Assembly: GCA_002013415.1 (NCBI GenBank) | Contig: MAEX01000003.1 | Coordinates: 62,001 to 126,000 of the forward strand | Source: Mycobacterium sp. D16Q14 | GTDB lineage: Bacteria > Actinomycetota > Actinomycetes > Mycobacteriales > Mycobacteriaceae | Direction: 5' to 3' | DNA: 64,000 bases | Shown: positions 17,105 through 27,092 of the stretch, piece by piece | Position numbering within the stretch: position 1 is the first letter of the stretch | Layout of the letters: every line of letters starts with the position of its first letter | The notes under the pieces: model-generated | Databases searched by the model: none | Told to the model about the DNA's origin: nothing | Seen by the model: the letters and a program-made list of their open reading frames with translations, nothing else | Made by a program: the position numbers and the translations under genes

Positions 17105-17934
17105 AGGGAATCTCCATTCTGTGCCGCGGCCCAGGCGTCTTCTGTATTGAGTACGGCGCGCTGATATTCCGGGTCTTTGTTGGGCAGGTCGACCAGCTCG
17201 TCGAGCGCGGACCAGGCCAGCACCTGGACGGGTCCGGTGTCAAAGGTGTCCGAGGGATCGAGGGGATGCGCGGTGTTCACCAGCAGGGCGATCACCGGCA
17301 GGTGGATCAGTAGATCCACCGCGGCCCCCGGGCCCGCGGTGCCGGCGCTGTGCAACGTACCGTCCGCCTCGGCGCGTATGCCGTGGAAGAGCGACACCGA
17401 CGGACCGATATCGCGCGAGGCGAGGCCATGCTTGGCCGCGGCCAGCGTGAACAGCTCGCGTCCGGCCGGGCTCGCGGAATAGAGTTCGCCCGCACCGTAT
17501 TTGGCGGTGTTTGCGGTCAACGTGGTGGTTCCGCAGAAGGTGTCGTGATGTCCGGAACTGTCGGCGACGATGGTTGCCAGCACCCGGCCCTGATCCGAAA
17601 GCAGCGGATGTCCGGTGCCGAGATACGCCTGCCACGGAACCTTGACGGTGTCGGCGACGTTCAGTCGTTCCCATGGGGCGTCGGCACGCAGCAGCACCAC
17701 ACTCACGCACGCGGAGCCGGTGACGTCGGTGAGTCGCAGCCGGGTGCCGCGACTAAGCACCTTGCTGGCATACCGGCCTCCGGGGATGGTCTCGGCCCAG
17801 GTGAGCGTCAGTGGATCGACGTCATCGGGGGCCCAGGGCCAGTTGGAAGCGGGGAGCACCGGCATGGTGTCGGTGATCTGGCTGGCTTGCGAGCGGGCGT
17901 GATCTCGCGCTCCCTTGGTGGTCGCGGTCGTCAT
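17101..17934 (-). CDS. Urea amidolyase-associated protein UAAP1 (DUF1989)
   Basis: A 277-residue DUF1989 paralogue from ATG 17934. Landmarks are ETIPGGRYASKVLSRGTRLRLTDVTGSACVSVVLL, DSSGHHDTFCGTTT, KHGLASRDIGPSVSLFHGIRAEADGTL and a C-terminal region ending GPVQVLAWSALDELV. It is the partner of UAAP2, encoded immediately downstream. The likely role is carboxyguanidine (or related ureido compound) deimination in the cytosol. The permease stop and this start share one base (TGATG), so the two are translationally coupled. An in-frame extension to 18291 lies inside the permease and is not used. Confidence 0.85.
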   Translation of the reverse strand: MTTATTKGARDHARSQASQITDTMPVLPASNWPWAPDDVDPLTLTWAETIPGGRYASKVLSRGTRLRLTDVTGSACVSVVLLRADAPWERLNVADTVKVPWQAYLGTGHPLLSDQGRVLATIVADSSGHHDTFCGTTTLTANTAKYGAGELYSASPAGRELFTLAAAKHGLASRDIGPSVSLFHGIRAEADGTLHSAGTAGPGAAVDLLIHLPVIALLVNTAHPLDPSDTFDTGPVQVLAWSALDELVDLPNKDPEYQRAVLNTEDAWAAAQNGDSL

Positions 17935-19484
17935 CAGGAGATCTCCTTGGTGGTGGAGTCGGTGTGCCGGGGATAGGCGAAGATCCCGGCGATGAGCGCC
18001 GCGGCGATGCAGATGGGGGCTATCCACACCAGATAGGGGTGTGCTCCGGTGGGGTCGAAGACTGCCGACCGGGGCCAGGACAGATTGAGGACCATGAAGG
18101 CTCCATAGCCGACGGCGAGGATGTTGATCGGGAGGCCGAATCGCCCGAGCGAGAAGAGCTTGCGCCCGTCGGCATCTGTCTGCCCCACGTTGGCGTCCCA
18201 CTTGCTTCCGCCGATCCCTAAGCGGCGCAACAACAACGGTGTGGTGACCATCAGGTAGGCGAGGTAGATCAGGGCGATGCACACGCTGCACAGGCTGGTA
18301 AACAGTGCGGCGTTGCCGAAGTTGACCACCAGGATCAAGACACAGCAGACCCCGACGACTACGGCAGGTGCGATCGGTGTGCCGGTGCGCGGGTTCACAT
18401 GCGAGAGCACCCTGGAGAACGGCAGCTTGCCGTCGCGAGCCATCGAGAACATCAGCCGAGAGGCCGCCGTCTGGATGGCGAGGGTGCAGACGAACACAGC
18501 GATCGCGACGTCGACGAGCAGCAGGGTGCCGAACGGGGAGGCCAGCTTGCTGTCCAATACATAAGGAAGGCCGCCGGTGGCGAGCTGACCGTCGGTGAGG
18601 CTGGGGGCGGCCATCAGCGCTCCCAGGATCATCAGCGCCCCGCCGATCGCCGACACCACGATCGCGGACAAGATGGTGCGCGGGGCAACCCGGCGCGGAT
18701 TACGGGTCTCTTCGGCGAGCTCGCTGGCCGACCCGAATCCGACGAGTACGTAGGCGGCCATAAGCCCTGCTGCCAGGAACGCCCACGGATATCCGCTGCC
18801 GGCGTCACCGGTGTGCAGCACCACGCTTGGGCCGCGCTCGGCGCTGGCGAAGAGCATGCCGACCACGGCGATCACGCCGACGATTTCGCAGGTGACACCG
18901 ATGGAGTTGATCCGGGACATCCAGTTGACGCCGACGGCGTTGATGGCGGTGGTCACGACCAGCAGCAGCGATCCCAACAGCACGGCGTTCGACGCGCCGC
19001 TGACACTGGTCAGCGAGGAGTCGGTGCCGACCAGCTGAAATCCGCTCCAGACCGTGGGCAGCACCACCTGCAGCGCGATCGCGGCCGCGGACGCGGTAAC
19101 GATCTGGGCGATGATCATGAACCAGCCGGCGAACCAGCCCACGACAGCTCCACCGAGTCGGCGGGACCATTGATAGATGGCGCCGGAGATCGGATAACGC
19201 GCGGCGAGCTCGGCGAAGTTCAGCGCCACCATGTACTGCCCGGCGAAGACGATCGGCCAGGTCCAGAAGAAGGCCGGGCCGCCGAAGCTGAACCCGAAGG
19301 CGAACAGCTGGAAGATCGTCGTCAGGATCGAGACGAATGAGAATCCTGCCGCGAAGGACGCGAATTTGCCAAGGCTTCGGTGCAGCTGCGGTTTATAGCC
19401 GAACGCGGCAAGGTCATCGGAGTCTGAACCGGCGATGCTCGCCGCGGACCGGGCCGCGGATTGGGTGGCCGTCGAGGCGTTCAT
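17934..19484 (-). CDS. APC-superfamily amino acid/amine permease
   Basis: A 516-residue transporter from ATG 19484 (MNASTATQSAARSAAS) with 12 or more membrane helices. Typical APC features are SFGGPAFFWTWPIVFAGQ, the unwound-helix ARYPISGAIYQWSRRLGG segment, and LVGFGSASELAEETRNPRR after helix six. First gene of the operon with UAAP1, UAAP2 and the carboxyltransferase protein, so it probably imports the substrate of that pathway (a guanidine or urea derivative; inference). A long in-frame upstream extension is not credible. A divergent TetR gene starts 261 bases away. Confidence 0.88.
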   Translation of the reverse strand: MNASTATQSAARSAASIAGSDSDDLAAFGYKPQLHRSLGKFASFAAGFSFVSILTTIFQLFAFGFSFGGPAFFWTWPIVFAGQYMVALNFAELAARYPISGAIYQWSRRLGGAVVGWFAGWFMIIAQIVTASAAAIALQVVLPTVWSGFQLVGTDSSLTSVSGASNAVLLGSLLLVVTTAINAVGVNWMSRINSIGVTCEIVGVIAVVGMLFASAERGPSVVLHTGDAGSGYPWAFLAAGLMAAYVLVGFGSASELAEETRNPRRVAPRTILSAIVVSAIGGALMILGALMAAPSLTDGQLATGGLPYVLDSKLASPFGTLLLVDVAIAVFVCTLAIQTAASRLMFSMARDGKLPFSRVLSHVNPRTGTPIAPAVVVGVCCVLILVVNFGNAALFTSLCSVCIALIYLAYLMVTTPLLLRRLGIGGSKWDANVGQTDADGRKLFSLGRFGLPINILAVGYGAFMVLNLSWPRSAVFDPTGAHPYLVWIAPICIAAALIAGIFAYPRHTDSTTKEIS

Positions 19485-19537
19485 GGGCACTCCCTGGTCG
19501 GTCCTCGGGCAACATGTTTTATGCCCTGTGTGGTCGG

Positions 19538-19558
19538 AAAAACCCACGTCTATGTGGG
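19538..19558 (-). terminator. Intrinsic-terminator-like hairpin in the permease leader
   Basis: On the minus strand CCCAC-N6-GTGGG is followed directly by TTTTT, 54 bases upstream of the permease start codon. No minus-strand gene ends upstream of it (the neighbour is divergent). It therefore lies in the leader of the permease operon and could be an attenuator. I did not find a ykkC/guanidine aptamer consensus next to it. Confidence 0.45.
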
Positions 19559-19745
19559 AAGAAATATCTGTCATGCGATAGGTAAGTAAGTCTGACGGCC
19601 GGCCGGTACGCATGGGTGACAGTGCCGTTTCGGAACGGGGGCGCGGTGTAACATTGCCGTTGCGCAGATGTCGGAGCGATGACGAAACGCTCACCGGACG
19701 ATGGAATCGGGGCGTTGCCGAGGGGTGCATGGAAGGGTCGGCACA

Positions 19746-20405
19746 ATGTCAGGGCGACCGCGGCGTATCAGTCCCATTCGCGAGGGGAACACCACTCGCG
19801 ACGAAATCCTCGATGCCTCGGCCGAGTTGTTCACCACCGACGGGTTCGCGGCAACCACCACCCGCCGCATCGCCGAGTCGGTGGGCGTGCAGCAGGCCTC
19901 GCTCTACTATCACTTCAAGACCAAGGACGACATCCTCGATGCACTGCTGGCGATGACGATCGACCAGCCGCTGCATTATGCGGCGCTGATCGCCGATCGC
20001 CCGGAGCCCCCGGTTGTGCGTCTCTATGCCCTCGCGCTCGCCGACGCCGCCCAGCTGGCGGCCAGCCGGTGGAACCTGGGTGCTCTCTATCTACTACCGG
20101 ATCTGCGTGCCGATCGATTCGTGGCGTTCCGGCGCAAGCGCGACCAGCTCCGCGCGCACTATCAGGATCTGGCCGCCTCGGCGTGCCCTGCGGAGATGAT
20201 CCGCAATGGGGTGGAGCGCCTGCCCTTCCGGCTCGTCGAGTCGGTGATCATGCTCCGCGCCGATGGTGATTCCATAGCTCCGGAGGCATTGGCCGATGCG
20301 ACCTTACGCGTTCTGGGGGTTACGGGAGATGCTGAACAGGTTGAGGGGGCGGCTCGAGCGCTGTTGGTGCAGTTGGACTGGCCGGTGGCTGTTCCTAAGA
20401 GGTAG
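19746..20405 (+). CDS. TetR-family regulator, probably of the divergent permease/UAAP operon
   Basis: A 219-residue regulator from ATG 19746 (MSGRPRRISPIREGNTTRDEILDASAELFTTDGFAATTTRRIAES). The HTH continues VGVQQASLYYHFKTKDDILDALL, about residues 17-65. The C-terminal helical domain binds an unknown ligand. Its position opposite the permease operon suggests control of that operon. The 261-bp gap contains CATGCG (19572-19577) mirrored by CGCATG (19609-19614) and a GGCCGGCC core at 19598-19605; none is a convincing operator by itself. Confidence 0.87.
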   Translation: MSGRPRRISPIREGNTTRDEILDASAELFTTDGFAATTTRRIAESVGVQQASLYYHFKTKDDILDALLAMTIDQPLHYAALIADRPEPPVVRLYALALADAAQLAASRWNLGALYLLPDLRADRFVAFRRKRDQLRAHYQDLAASACPAEMIRNGVERLPFRLVESVIMLRADGDSIAPEALADATLRVLGVTGDAEQVEGAARALLVQLDWPVAVPKR

Positions 20406-20479
20406 GCACAGTTGACCGTGCTAGTCTGCGGGCCAGTACAAAGTAGCCAAAATGTGATGGGAATTAGGTGCTGCAGTAA

Positions 20480-21349
<870 letters not shown>

Positions 21350-21365
21350 CGAGACTTAACAGGTC

Positions 21366-21397
21366 AACGCCGTCTCACGCTTGCGTGAGGCGGCGTT
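21366..21397. terminator. Bidirectional terminator between umaA and the PPK2 gene
   Basis: AACGCCGTCTCACGC (21366-21380) pairs with GCGTGAGGCGGCGTT (21383-21397) with one G-U and a 2-nt apparent loop; a few stem bases will open. The TGA stop of the convergent PPK2 gene (21375-21377) lies inside the left arm. T-rich sequence follows on the plus side. Confidence 0.8.
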
Positions 21398-22214
21398 TCT
21401 GTTCCTCGATATTGAAATCGGCGGGTGGCCACGAGAGATTTAGGCTGTCCAGTGTTTCGTCGAGAAGTGCGGTAACCGCGAGTCTGCTGTACCACTTGCG
21501 GTCGCACGGGATGACGTGCCAGGGGGCGTACTCGGTGCTCGTCTTCTCCAGCACCGCTTGATATGCATCCTGGTAGGCGGACCAGAACGCACGCTCGTCG
21601 ATGTCGTTGGGATTGAACTTCCAGTATTTGTCCGGACGGTCCAGCCGCTCGGCGAGGCGCTCCTTCTGCTCGTCGAGCGATACCACCAGGGCCACCTTGA
21701 GGATTGTCATCCCGGCCTCGGTCAGCTCCTTTTCGAAGGCATTGATCTCATCGTAGCGGGCGCCCCAGACCTCCGGCGGCACCTGCTCGTGCACCCGCAC
21801 CACCAGGACGTCCTCATAGTGCGAACGGTCGAAGACGCCGAGCTGCCCGCCTGAAGGCAGTGCGTTGCGAATGCGCCATAGGTAGTGGTGCTTACGTTCT
21901 TCCTCCGTGGGAACCCGGAAGCTCGCATGTTCAATTCCTTGCGGATCAACTTGTCCCACAACATGTTTGACGATGCCTCCCTTGCCGGAGGTGTCCATGC
22001 CCTGCAGGACCAACAACACCGAGCGGTGGTCGCCGCTGCGCCCATTGGCGTACAACATCTCTTGCAGCAACCCGAGGCGCTCAGACAGTTCGGCCTGCAG
22101 GGCTTCGCCGTCCTCGCGCGACCCGTCGAACCCGGGTGTGGAACGGGTATCGACATCGGCGAATAGCAGGTCGGGTCGATAGCGCAGCGCGGACGTGTCG
22201 ATCCTGGGGGTCAT
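21375..22214 (-). CDS. PPK2-family polyphosphate:nucleotide phosphotransferase
   Basis: A 279-residue single-domain PPK2 protein from ATG 22214 (MTPRIDTSALRYRPDLLF). The P-loop is LQGMDTSGKGGIVKHV, the second acid motif is FDRSHYEDVLVVRV, and the lid region follows (YWKFNPNDIDERAFW, WHVIPCDRKWYSR). It transfers phosphate between polyphosphate and nucleotides in the cytosol; the direction and nucleotide preference cannot be read from the sequence. An upstream in-frame extension overlaps the next gene and is not used. It is inserted between umaA and madR relative to the M. tuberculosis order I recall. Confidence 0.88.
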   Translation of the reverse strand: MTPRIDTSALRYRPDLLFADVDTRSTPGFDGSREDGEALQAELSERLGLLQEMLYANGRSGDHRSVLLVLQGMDTSGKGGIVKHVVGQVDPQGIEHASFRVPTEEERKHHYLWRIRNALPSGGQLGVFDRSHYEDVLVVRVHEQVPPEVWGARYDEINAFEKELTEAGMTILKVALVVSLDEQKERLAERLDRPDKYWKFNPNDIDERAFWSAYQDAYQAVLEKTSTEYAPWHVIPCDRKWYSRLAVTALLDETLDSLNLSWPPADFNIEEQKRRLTQA

Positions 22215-22239
22215 GCCCAGTGACCCTAGCGAGGTCGGC

Positions 22240-22971
22240 TTACCCGGAGTGGGTTTGACGCGCTTGTGGTGGAGGAGGAACCGGTGACGGGTGTGGCATG
22301 TCGATGAACTTCTCCCGGGATCCACCCACACCCACGATGCCCAGCACCGCGTTCCAGGAGATCATCGTCAGGTAGTCGATCAGTTCATCGGAGCTCATCC
22401 GCGGGTGCGACATCCACGAGTGGGTGGCCAGCTGCACGCCGCCGACGATCATGTACGCCCACGGCTCCACTCCGCGGGTATCCATGGACGCTTCGGACAT
22501 CTGGCGGCGCAAAGAGAGGGCAAGCATGCGGGCGATGATGCGTTCGGAATCCGCGATGGCCTTGCTGCGGCTGGTGGAGCTGTTGGCCATGACGAACGGA
22601 TAAATCTCGGGCTCGGCGGCGACGGTCTCGACGTACACCTTGATCGCGGTGCGGGTGAGGTCGTAGCCATCCAGCCGGGCAGACAGGGCCATGGCCATCT
22701 TGGGAATGAGGGTGGTCTGCGCGAACCGTGTCATGACGGCCGTCGTCAGATCATTCTTGTCGACGAAGTACCGGTAGAGCACCGTCTTGGAGACGCCGAT
22801 ATCGGAGGCGATCTCATCCATGCTGATATCACGCCCCCGGTGCCTGATGGCATCGAGGGTGCCGTCCACGAGTTCGGTTCGTCGTTCGACCTTGTGCTTA
22901 TGCCAGCGGCGCTTGCGACCATCAGTCTTGATAGCCGCAGGCTGCGTTTTACTTGCCACGGTTATCGCCAC
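22240..22971 (-). CDS. madR: TetR-family regulator MadR (mycolic acid desaturase regulator; Rv0472c-like)
   Basis: A 243-residue regulator from ATG 22971 with a basic N-terminus (RKRRWHKHKVERRTELVDGTLDAIRHRGRDISMDEIASDIGVSKTVLYRYFVDKNDL) carrying the HTH, and a helical ligand domain. The C-terminus is Pro-rich. Position next to the DUF445 gene and the sequence match Rv0472c, described as the repressor of the desA1/desA2 aerobic desaturases for mycolic acids, tuned by acyl-CoAs. Those target genes are not in this window. A small palindrome lies 10 bases upstream of the start and could allow autoregulation. Confidence 0.8.
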   Translation of the reverse strand: MAITVASKTQPAAIKTDGRKRRWHKHKVERRTELVDGTLDAIRHRGRDISMDEIASDIGVSKTVLYRYFVDKNDLTTAVMTRFAQTTLIPKMAMALSARLDGYDLTRTAIKVYVETVAAEPEIYPFVMANSSTSRSKAIADSERIIARMLALSLRRQMSEASMDTRGVEPWAYMIVGGVQLATHSWMSHPRMSSDELIDYLTMISWNAVLGIVGVGGSREKFIDMPHPSPVPPPPQARQTHSG

Positions 22972-22980
22972 ATTCCCTTA

Positions 22981-22992
22981 GTTATCTGTAAC
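22981..22992. promoter_or_regulatory. Palindrome between madR and the DUF445 gene
   Basis: GTTA-TCTG-TAAC is a perfect 4+4 dyad in the 52-bp gap between the two divergent start codons. It is short and could arise by chance. Confidence 0.3.
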
Positions 22993-23023
22993 CGATACTA
23001 CTTCACGGGACCCTCGGGGATGC

Positions 23024-24370
23024 GTGACGCGCTCGATACCGGATGATGGAGGAGTGGCAGGCAAGCATAGCGATCAGCCGCGCACGCGGAATGCATCCGG
23101 CGGCGTCTTCGCGGTGGGCAATTCGGCCGTCGACGAGGAGCGCCAGAAGCAGCTTCGCCGAATGAAAGCCGTGGCTACGGGGTTCCTGGTCGCGGCCACC
23201 GTGTTGTTTCTGGCTTGCCGTTGGTGGCAGTCGGTCGGTGCGCCGGGCTGGGTAGGTTATGTCGGAGCGGCCGCAGAGGCGGGTATGGTCGGTGCGCTTG
23301 CAGACTGGTTTGCTGTAACCGCCTTGTTTCGGCATCCGCTTGGGCTAAAGATCCCGCATACAGCGATCATCAAGCGCAAGAAGGATCAGCTGGGGGAGGG
23401 ACTCGGGAACTTCGTCCGGGAGAACTTCATGTCGCCGGCCGTCATCACTGCCAAGGTGCGGGATGCGCAGATCGCGGGCCGGCTGGGCAAGTGGATGAGT
23501 GACAGGTCGCATGCCGAGCGGGTCGCGGCCGAGGCCTCCACGGTGCTCCGCGTCGGCGCGCAGATGCTGCGCGACGAGGACGTGCAGCAGGCCATAGACA
23601 GCGTGATCGTGCGTAGGATCGCCGAACCCACATGGGGTCCGCCGGTGGGGCGCGTGCTCTCGACGGTGCTCAAGGAGGACCGGCATGCGCCGGTGATCCA
23701 GCTGCTGTGCGACCGCGCCTTTGAATGGGCGCTGGGTGCCAGCGACACCATCGATCGAGTGGTGGTGCGTGACTCGCCCAGCTGGACACCCAAATTCGTC
23801 GACCATTTCGTGGGCGACCGCATCTATCGCGAGTTGGTGGACTTCACGGACAAGGTGCGCCGCAATCCTGATCATGACCTGCGTCAATCCGTGAACAGGC
23901 TGTTGTACGAGTTCGCCGACGATCTTCAGCACGACGACCTGACTATCGCCAAGGCTGAGGCGATCAAGTCGCGGTTGATGGCGCGCGCGGAAGTCCAGAA
24001 CGCCGCGGCGACCGCGTGGTCCGCCGCCAAGAAGATGATCACCGAGTCCGTGGACGATCCGTCGAGCGAGCTACGCACACGGATTGCGGACACCGTGGTG
24101 CGGATCGGGGAGACGCTGCGCGACGACGACTCTGTACGCGACAAGGTCGACGGTTGGGTGGAACGTGCGGCCCGGCATCTGGTGGATCAGTACGGCGCGG
24201 AGATAACGGCCGTCATCACCGAAACGATCGAGCGTTGGGACGCCGAGGAGGCCAGTCGCCGGATCGAATTGCATGTCGGCCGTGACCTGCAGTTCATTCG
24301 TATCAACGGCACCGTGGTGGGTTCGCTGGCAGGTTTGGTCATCTATATCGTGGCGCAGGTGCTCTTCTAA
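23024..24370 (+). CDS. DUF445 membrane-associated protein (Rv0473-like)
   Basis: A 448-residue DUF445 (YjiN-like) protein. Two helices come near the N-terminus (TGFLVAATVLFLACRWW and VGYVGAAAEAGMVGALADWFAVTALFRHPLGLKIPHTAIIKRKKDQLGEGLGNFV). A long alpha-helical, charged cytosolic region follows, and a C-terminal helix (VGSLAGLVIYIVAQVLF) closes it. Biochemical role unknown. GTG 23024 gives the longest frame; GTG 23054 also follows a GGAGGA but with almost no spacing. Divergent from madR as in M. tuberculosis. Confidence 0.85.
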   Translation: MTRSIPDDGGVAGKHSDQPRTRNASGGVFAVGNSAVDEERQKQLRRMKAVATGFLVAATVLFLACRWWQSVGAPGWVGYVGAAAEAGMVGALADWFAVTALFRHPLGLKIPHTAIIKRKKDQLGEGLGNFVRENFMSPAVITAKVRDAQIAGRLGKWMSDRSHAERVAAEASTVLRVGAQMLRDEDVQQAIDSVIVRRIAEPTWGPPVGRVLSTVLKEDRHAPVIQLLCDRAFEWALGASDTIDRVVVRDSPSWTPKFVDHFVGDRIYRELVDFTDKVRRNPDHDLRQSVNRLLYEFADDLQHDDLTIAKAEAIKSRLMARAEVQNAAATAWSAAKKMITESVDDPSSELRTRIADTVVRIGETLRDDDSVRDKVDGWVERAARHLVDQYGAEITAVITETIERWDAEEASRRIELHVGRDLQFIRINGTVVGSLAGLVIYIVAQVLF

Positions 24371-24440
24371 AAAGGCCCTGACCCGGCTATTCCCGCACTA
24401 AAGTGACGTGGAGCACATTGCTAACAGAAGTGCTTGCAAT

Positions 24441-24457
24441 AGCTAGCACTGCTAGCT
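24441..24457. promoter_or_regulatory. Perfect palindrome upstream of the XRE regulator
   Basis: AGCTAGC-ACT-GCTAGCT is a perfect 7-bp dyad with a 3-nt spacer, ending 13 bases before ATG 24471. It probably overlaps the core promoter, as expected for an autorepressor operator. Confidence 0.6.
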
Positions 24458-24470
24458 TACGGTGGTTCTT

Positions 24471-24887
24471 ATGTCGCAGGAATCAGACCTCGCCGCCGCT
24501 GTGAGCAACGCCGCTTCCGATATCGGAGGCTTCATCCGGGCACAGCGTGAGGCCGCCCAGGTCTCCGTGCGTCAGCTGGCCGAGAAGGCCGGCGTAAGCA
24601 ACCCGTACCTCAGTCAGATCGAACGCGGACTGCGTCGTCCGTCGGCGGAGGTGCTCAATCAAATCGCAAAGGCGCTAAGGGTTTCGGCGGAGGTGTTGTA
24701 CGTGCGTGCGGGTATTTTGGATCGTAGTGATGCCAGCCCGGTGCGGGACGCCATCATTGCCGATACCGTCATCACCGAGCGGCAGAAGCAGGTGTTGTTG
24801 GACGTCTACGGCTCATTCGTTCAGCAAAACGCCGAAGCCAATTCGGATCTGGCTCAATCCGACCCCGAATCTACTGGCGATAACTGA
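24471..24887 (+). CDS. XRE-family regulator (Rv0474-like)
   Basis: A 138-residue protein with a Cro/CI-type HTH near residues 20-75 ([64 protein letters not shown]) and a short C-terminal helix. It starts at ATG 24471 rather than GTG 24462. The upstream palindrome suggests it controls itself and perhaps hbhA, which follows 32 bases later. The M. tuberculosis homologue Rv0474 has been reported as a copper-responsive regulator; whether that holds here is unknown. Confidence 0.87.
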   Translation: MSQESDLAAAVSNAASDIGGFIRAQREAAQVSVRQLAEKAGVSNPYLSQIERGLRRPSAEVLNQIAKALRVSAEVLYVRAGILDRSDASPVRDAIIADTVITERQKQVLLDVYGSFVQQNAEANSDLAQSDPESTGDN

Positions 24888-24919
24888 ATAACTTTCCCCA
24901 TCCCCGAAAGGAATCTGGC

Positions 24920-25567
24920 ATGACCAAGAAGAACACCTCGTTCGAAGACCTGAAGACCCCGTTCTACGTAGCCGTCGGCGCCGGTGACCTGGCGCTGGCC
25001 GCGGTCGCCGATGTCGTCGTAAAGCTGCGCGAGCGCGCCGAAGAGGCCGCCTCTGAGGCCGGTGCCCGCGTGGACGAGACCCGCGACCGGCTGCGCGAGC
25101 TGTCGGCCGAGCTGCCCACCGACGTCAACGAGCTGCGCGACCGGTTCACCCCCGAGGAGCTGCGCAAGGTTGCCGAGGCCTACTTGCAGGTGGCCACCGA
25201 CATTTACAACAACCTCGCTGAGCGTGGTGAAGAGGCCATTGAGCGCATCCGCAGCACCCCCGGTATCGAGGAGAACGTGACCCGCGCCGAGGGTCTGGTC
25301 GGCAACTACGCCGAGCTGACCGAGCAGGCGCTGGGCACTGTGGCCAGCCAGACTCGCGCCGTCGGCGAGCGCGCCGCCAAGCTGGTCGGCATCGACCTGT
25401 CGGGCAACGGCGCTCCGGCCACCAAGGCCCCCGCCAAGAAGGCTCCTGCCAAGAAGGCTGCACCCGCCAAGAAGGCCGCCCCGGCCAAGGCTGCTGCCAA
25501 GAAGGCCGCGCCCGCCAAGAAGGCTCCGGCCAAGAAGGCGGCGACCCGCACCGTCACCCAGAAGTAG
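24920..25567 (+). CDS. hbhA: Heparin-binding hemagglutinin
   Basis: A 215-residue surface adhesin with a GAAAGGAAT ribosome site before ATG 24920. The N-terminus ([26 protein letters not shown]) carries a short hydrophobic segment, and residues about 35-160 form a charged coiled coil. The C-terminal 50 residues are Lys/Pro/Ala repeats ([14 protein letters not shown]), the heparin-binding and methylated region of HBHA. No signal peptide is visible, as in M. tuberculosis HbhA (Rv0475). A 16-bp perfect hairpin follows. Confidence 0.95.
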   Translation: MTKKNTSFEDLKTPFYVAVGAGDLALAAVADVVVKLRERAEEAASEAGARVDETRDRLRELSAELPTDVNELRDRFTPEELRKVAEAYLQVATDIYNNLAERGEEAIERIRSTPGIEENVTRAEGLVGNYAELTEQALGTVASQTRAVGERAAKLVGIDLSGNGAPATKAPAKKAPAKKAAPAKKAAPAKAAAKKAAPAKKAPAKKAATRTVTQK

Positions 25568-25584
25568 GCAGTTCCAGCTCTGAC

Positions 25585-25621
25585 AGCCACCCGATCAGCC
25601 ACGTAGGCTGATCGGGTGGCT
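25585..25621 (+). terminator. Perfect 16-bp hairpin after hbhA containing the next start codon
   Basis: AGCCACCCGATCAGCC (25585-25600) pairs perfectly with 25606-25621 around a 5-nt loop, followed by a T-rich run. It looks like the hbhA terminator. The GTG start of the DUF2516 gene (25616) lies in the right arm, so any read-through mRNA would hide that start in the stem. Confidence 0.8.
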
Positions 25622-25894
25622 TTCACTTTTCATGTCTTCGCGCTGATCTCGCTCGTCGCCCTTATCGCGGCGATCGTCGGGTTGGTCCATGCCGCGCTTC
25701 AGCCCGCGGACGCGTTTGTGGCGGCAGAAAAGCAGACCAAGACCACCTGGATAGTCATTCTTGCCGGAGCGGCCGTGCTCACCCTGATTCCGGGGTTGGA
25801 GCTGTTGACCGCCGGAATCGCCGCCGTGGCGGCCGGGGTGTATTTCGTCGATGTGCGTCCCCGCGTGCTTGAGGTGCAGGGCAAGTCGCGGTAG
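25616..25894 (+). CDS. DUF2516 small membrane protein (Rv0476-like)
   Basis: A 92-residue protein from GTG 25616 with two or three membrane helices (FHVFALISLVALIAAIVGLVHAAL and TTWIVILAGAAVLTLIPGLELLTAGIAAVAAGVYFVDVRP). It has the DUF2516 layout. Function unknown. The start codon is inside the hairpin after hbhA, and no separate ribosome site is visible. Either a promoter within hbhA produces a leaderless-like transcript, or translation depends on unfolding of the hairpin. Confidence 0.75.
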   Translation: MAFTFHVFALISLVALIAAIVGLVHAALQPADAFVAAEKQTKTTWIVILAGAAVLTLIPGLELLTAGIAAVAAGVYFVDVRPRVLEVQGKSR

Positions 25895-26274
25895 TGCGCG
25901 CGGTTGCGGCGCTGGTTGCGTTGACGGCCGTTCTGCTGGTTGCGAATGCAGTGCCCGCAGCCGCCGTAGAGCCCGCACTCATTGATCACGTGTCTTGGGG
26001 TGCAACATCTTTGGGGCGCACGCTGCGTATCTACCCGACGCCGCTGGGACGTGCGTATGAGGCACCCGACGGCGCAGACGTCGCCTGGACCGAGGTTCTC
26101 GCACTGGCCCCCGACGCGCAGTCGCCCGGTATGCGGATGCAGTTCGACTGCCATTGGTACGGGCGGGTGTTCATCCCGAACAAGCCGAGCTGGAACCTGG
26201 AACCGTGGCGGCCGCCGGTGGACGAGGCGTTGATGACGGTGTCCCAGTGCAACCCGGGTGGACCTGAGATCTAG
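25894..26274 (+). CDS. Secreted DUF2599 protein (Rv0477-like)
   Basis: A 126-residue protein from GTG 25894, whose first base is the last base of the upstream TAG. Residues 1-25 are a signal peptide (RAVAALVALTAVLLVANAVPAAAVEP). The mature domain (IDHVSWGATSLGRTLRIYPTPLGR, MRMQFDCHWYGRVFIPNKPSWNLEPWRPPV, SQCNPGG) is typical of DUF2599, with two Cys that could form a disulfide. Function unknown. Co-transcribed with the DUF2516 gene. Confidence 0.8.
   Translation: MRAVAALVALTAVLLVANAVPAAAVEPALIDHVSWGATSLGRTLRIYPTPLGRAYEAPDGADVAWTEVLALAPDAQSPGMRMQFDCHWYGRVFIPNKPSWNLEPWRPPVDEALMTVSQCNPGGPEI

Positions 26275-27092
<818 letters not shown>

Noticed and set aside
18399-19340. 313-residue plus-strand frame opposite the amino acid permease
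   Set aside because: Gly/Asp/His/Arg-rich antisense shadow of a membrane protein gene.
19485-19745. ykkC (guanidine-I) riboswitch upstream of the permease/UAAP operon
   Set aside because: The operon type suggested it, but the conserved aptamer strings are not present on the relevant strand; only a short terminator-like hairpin is seen.
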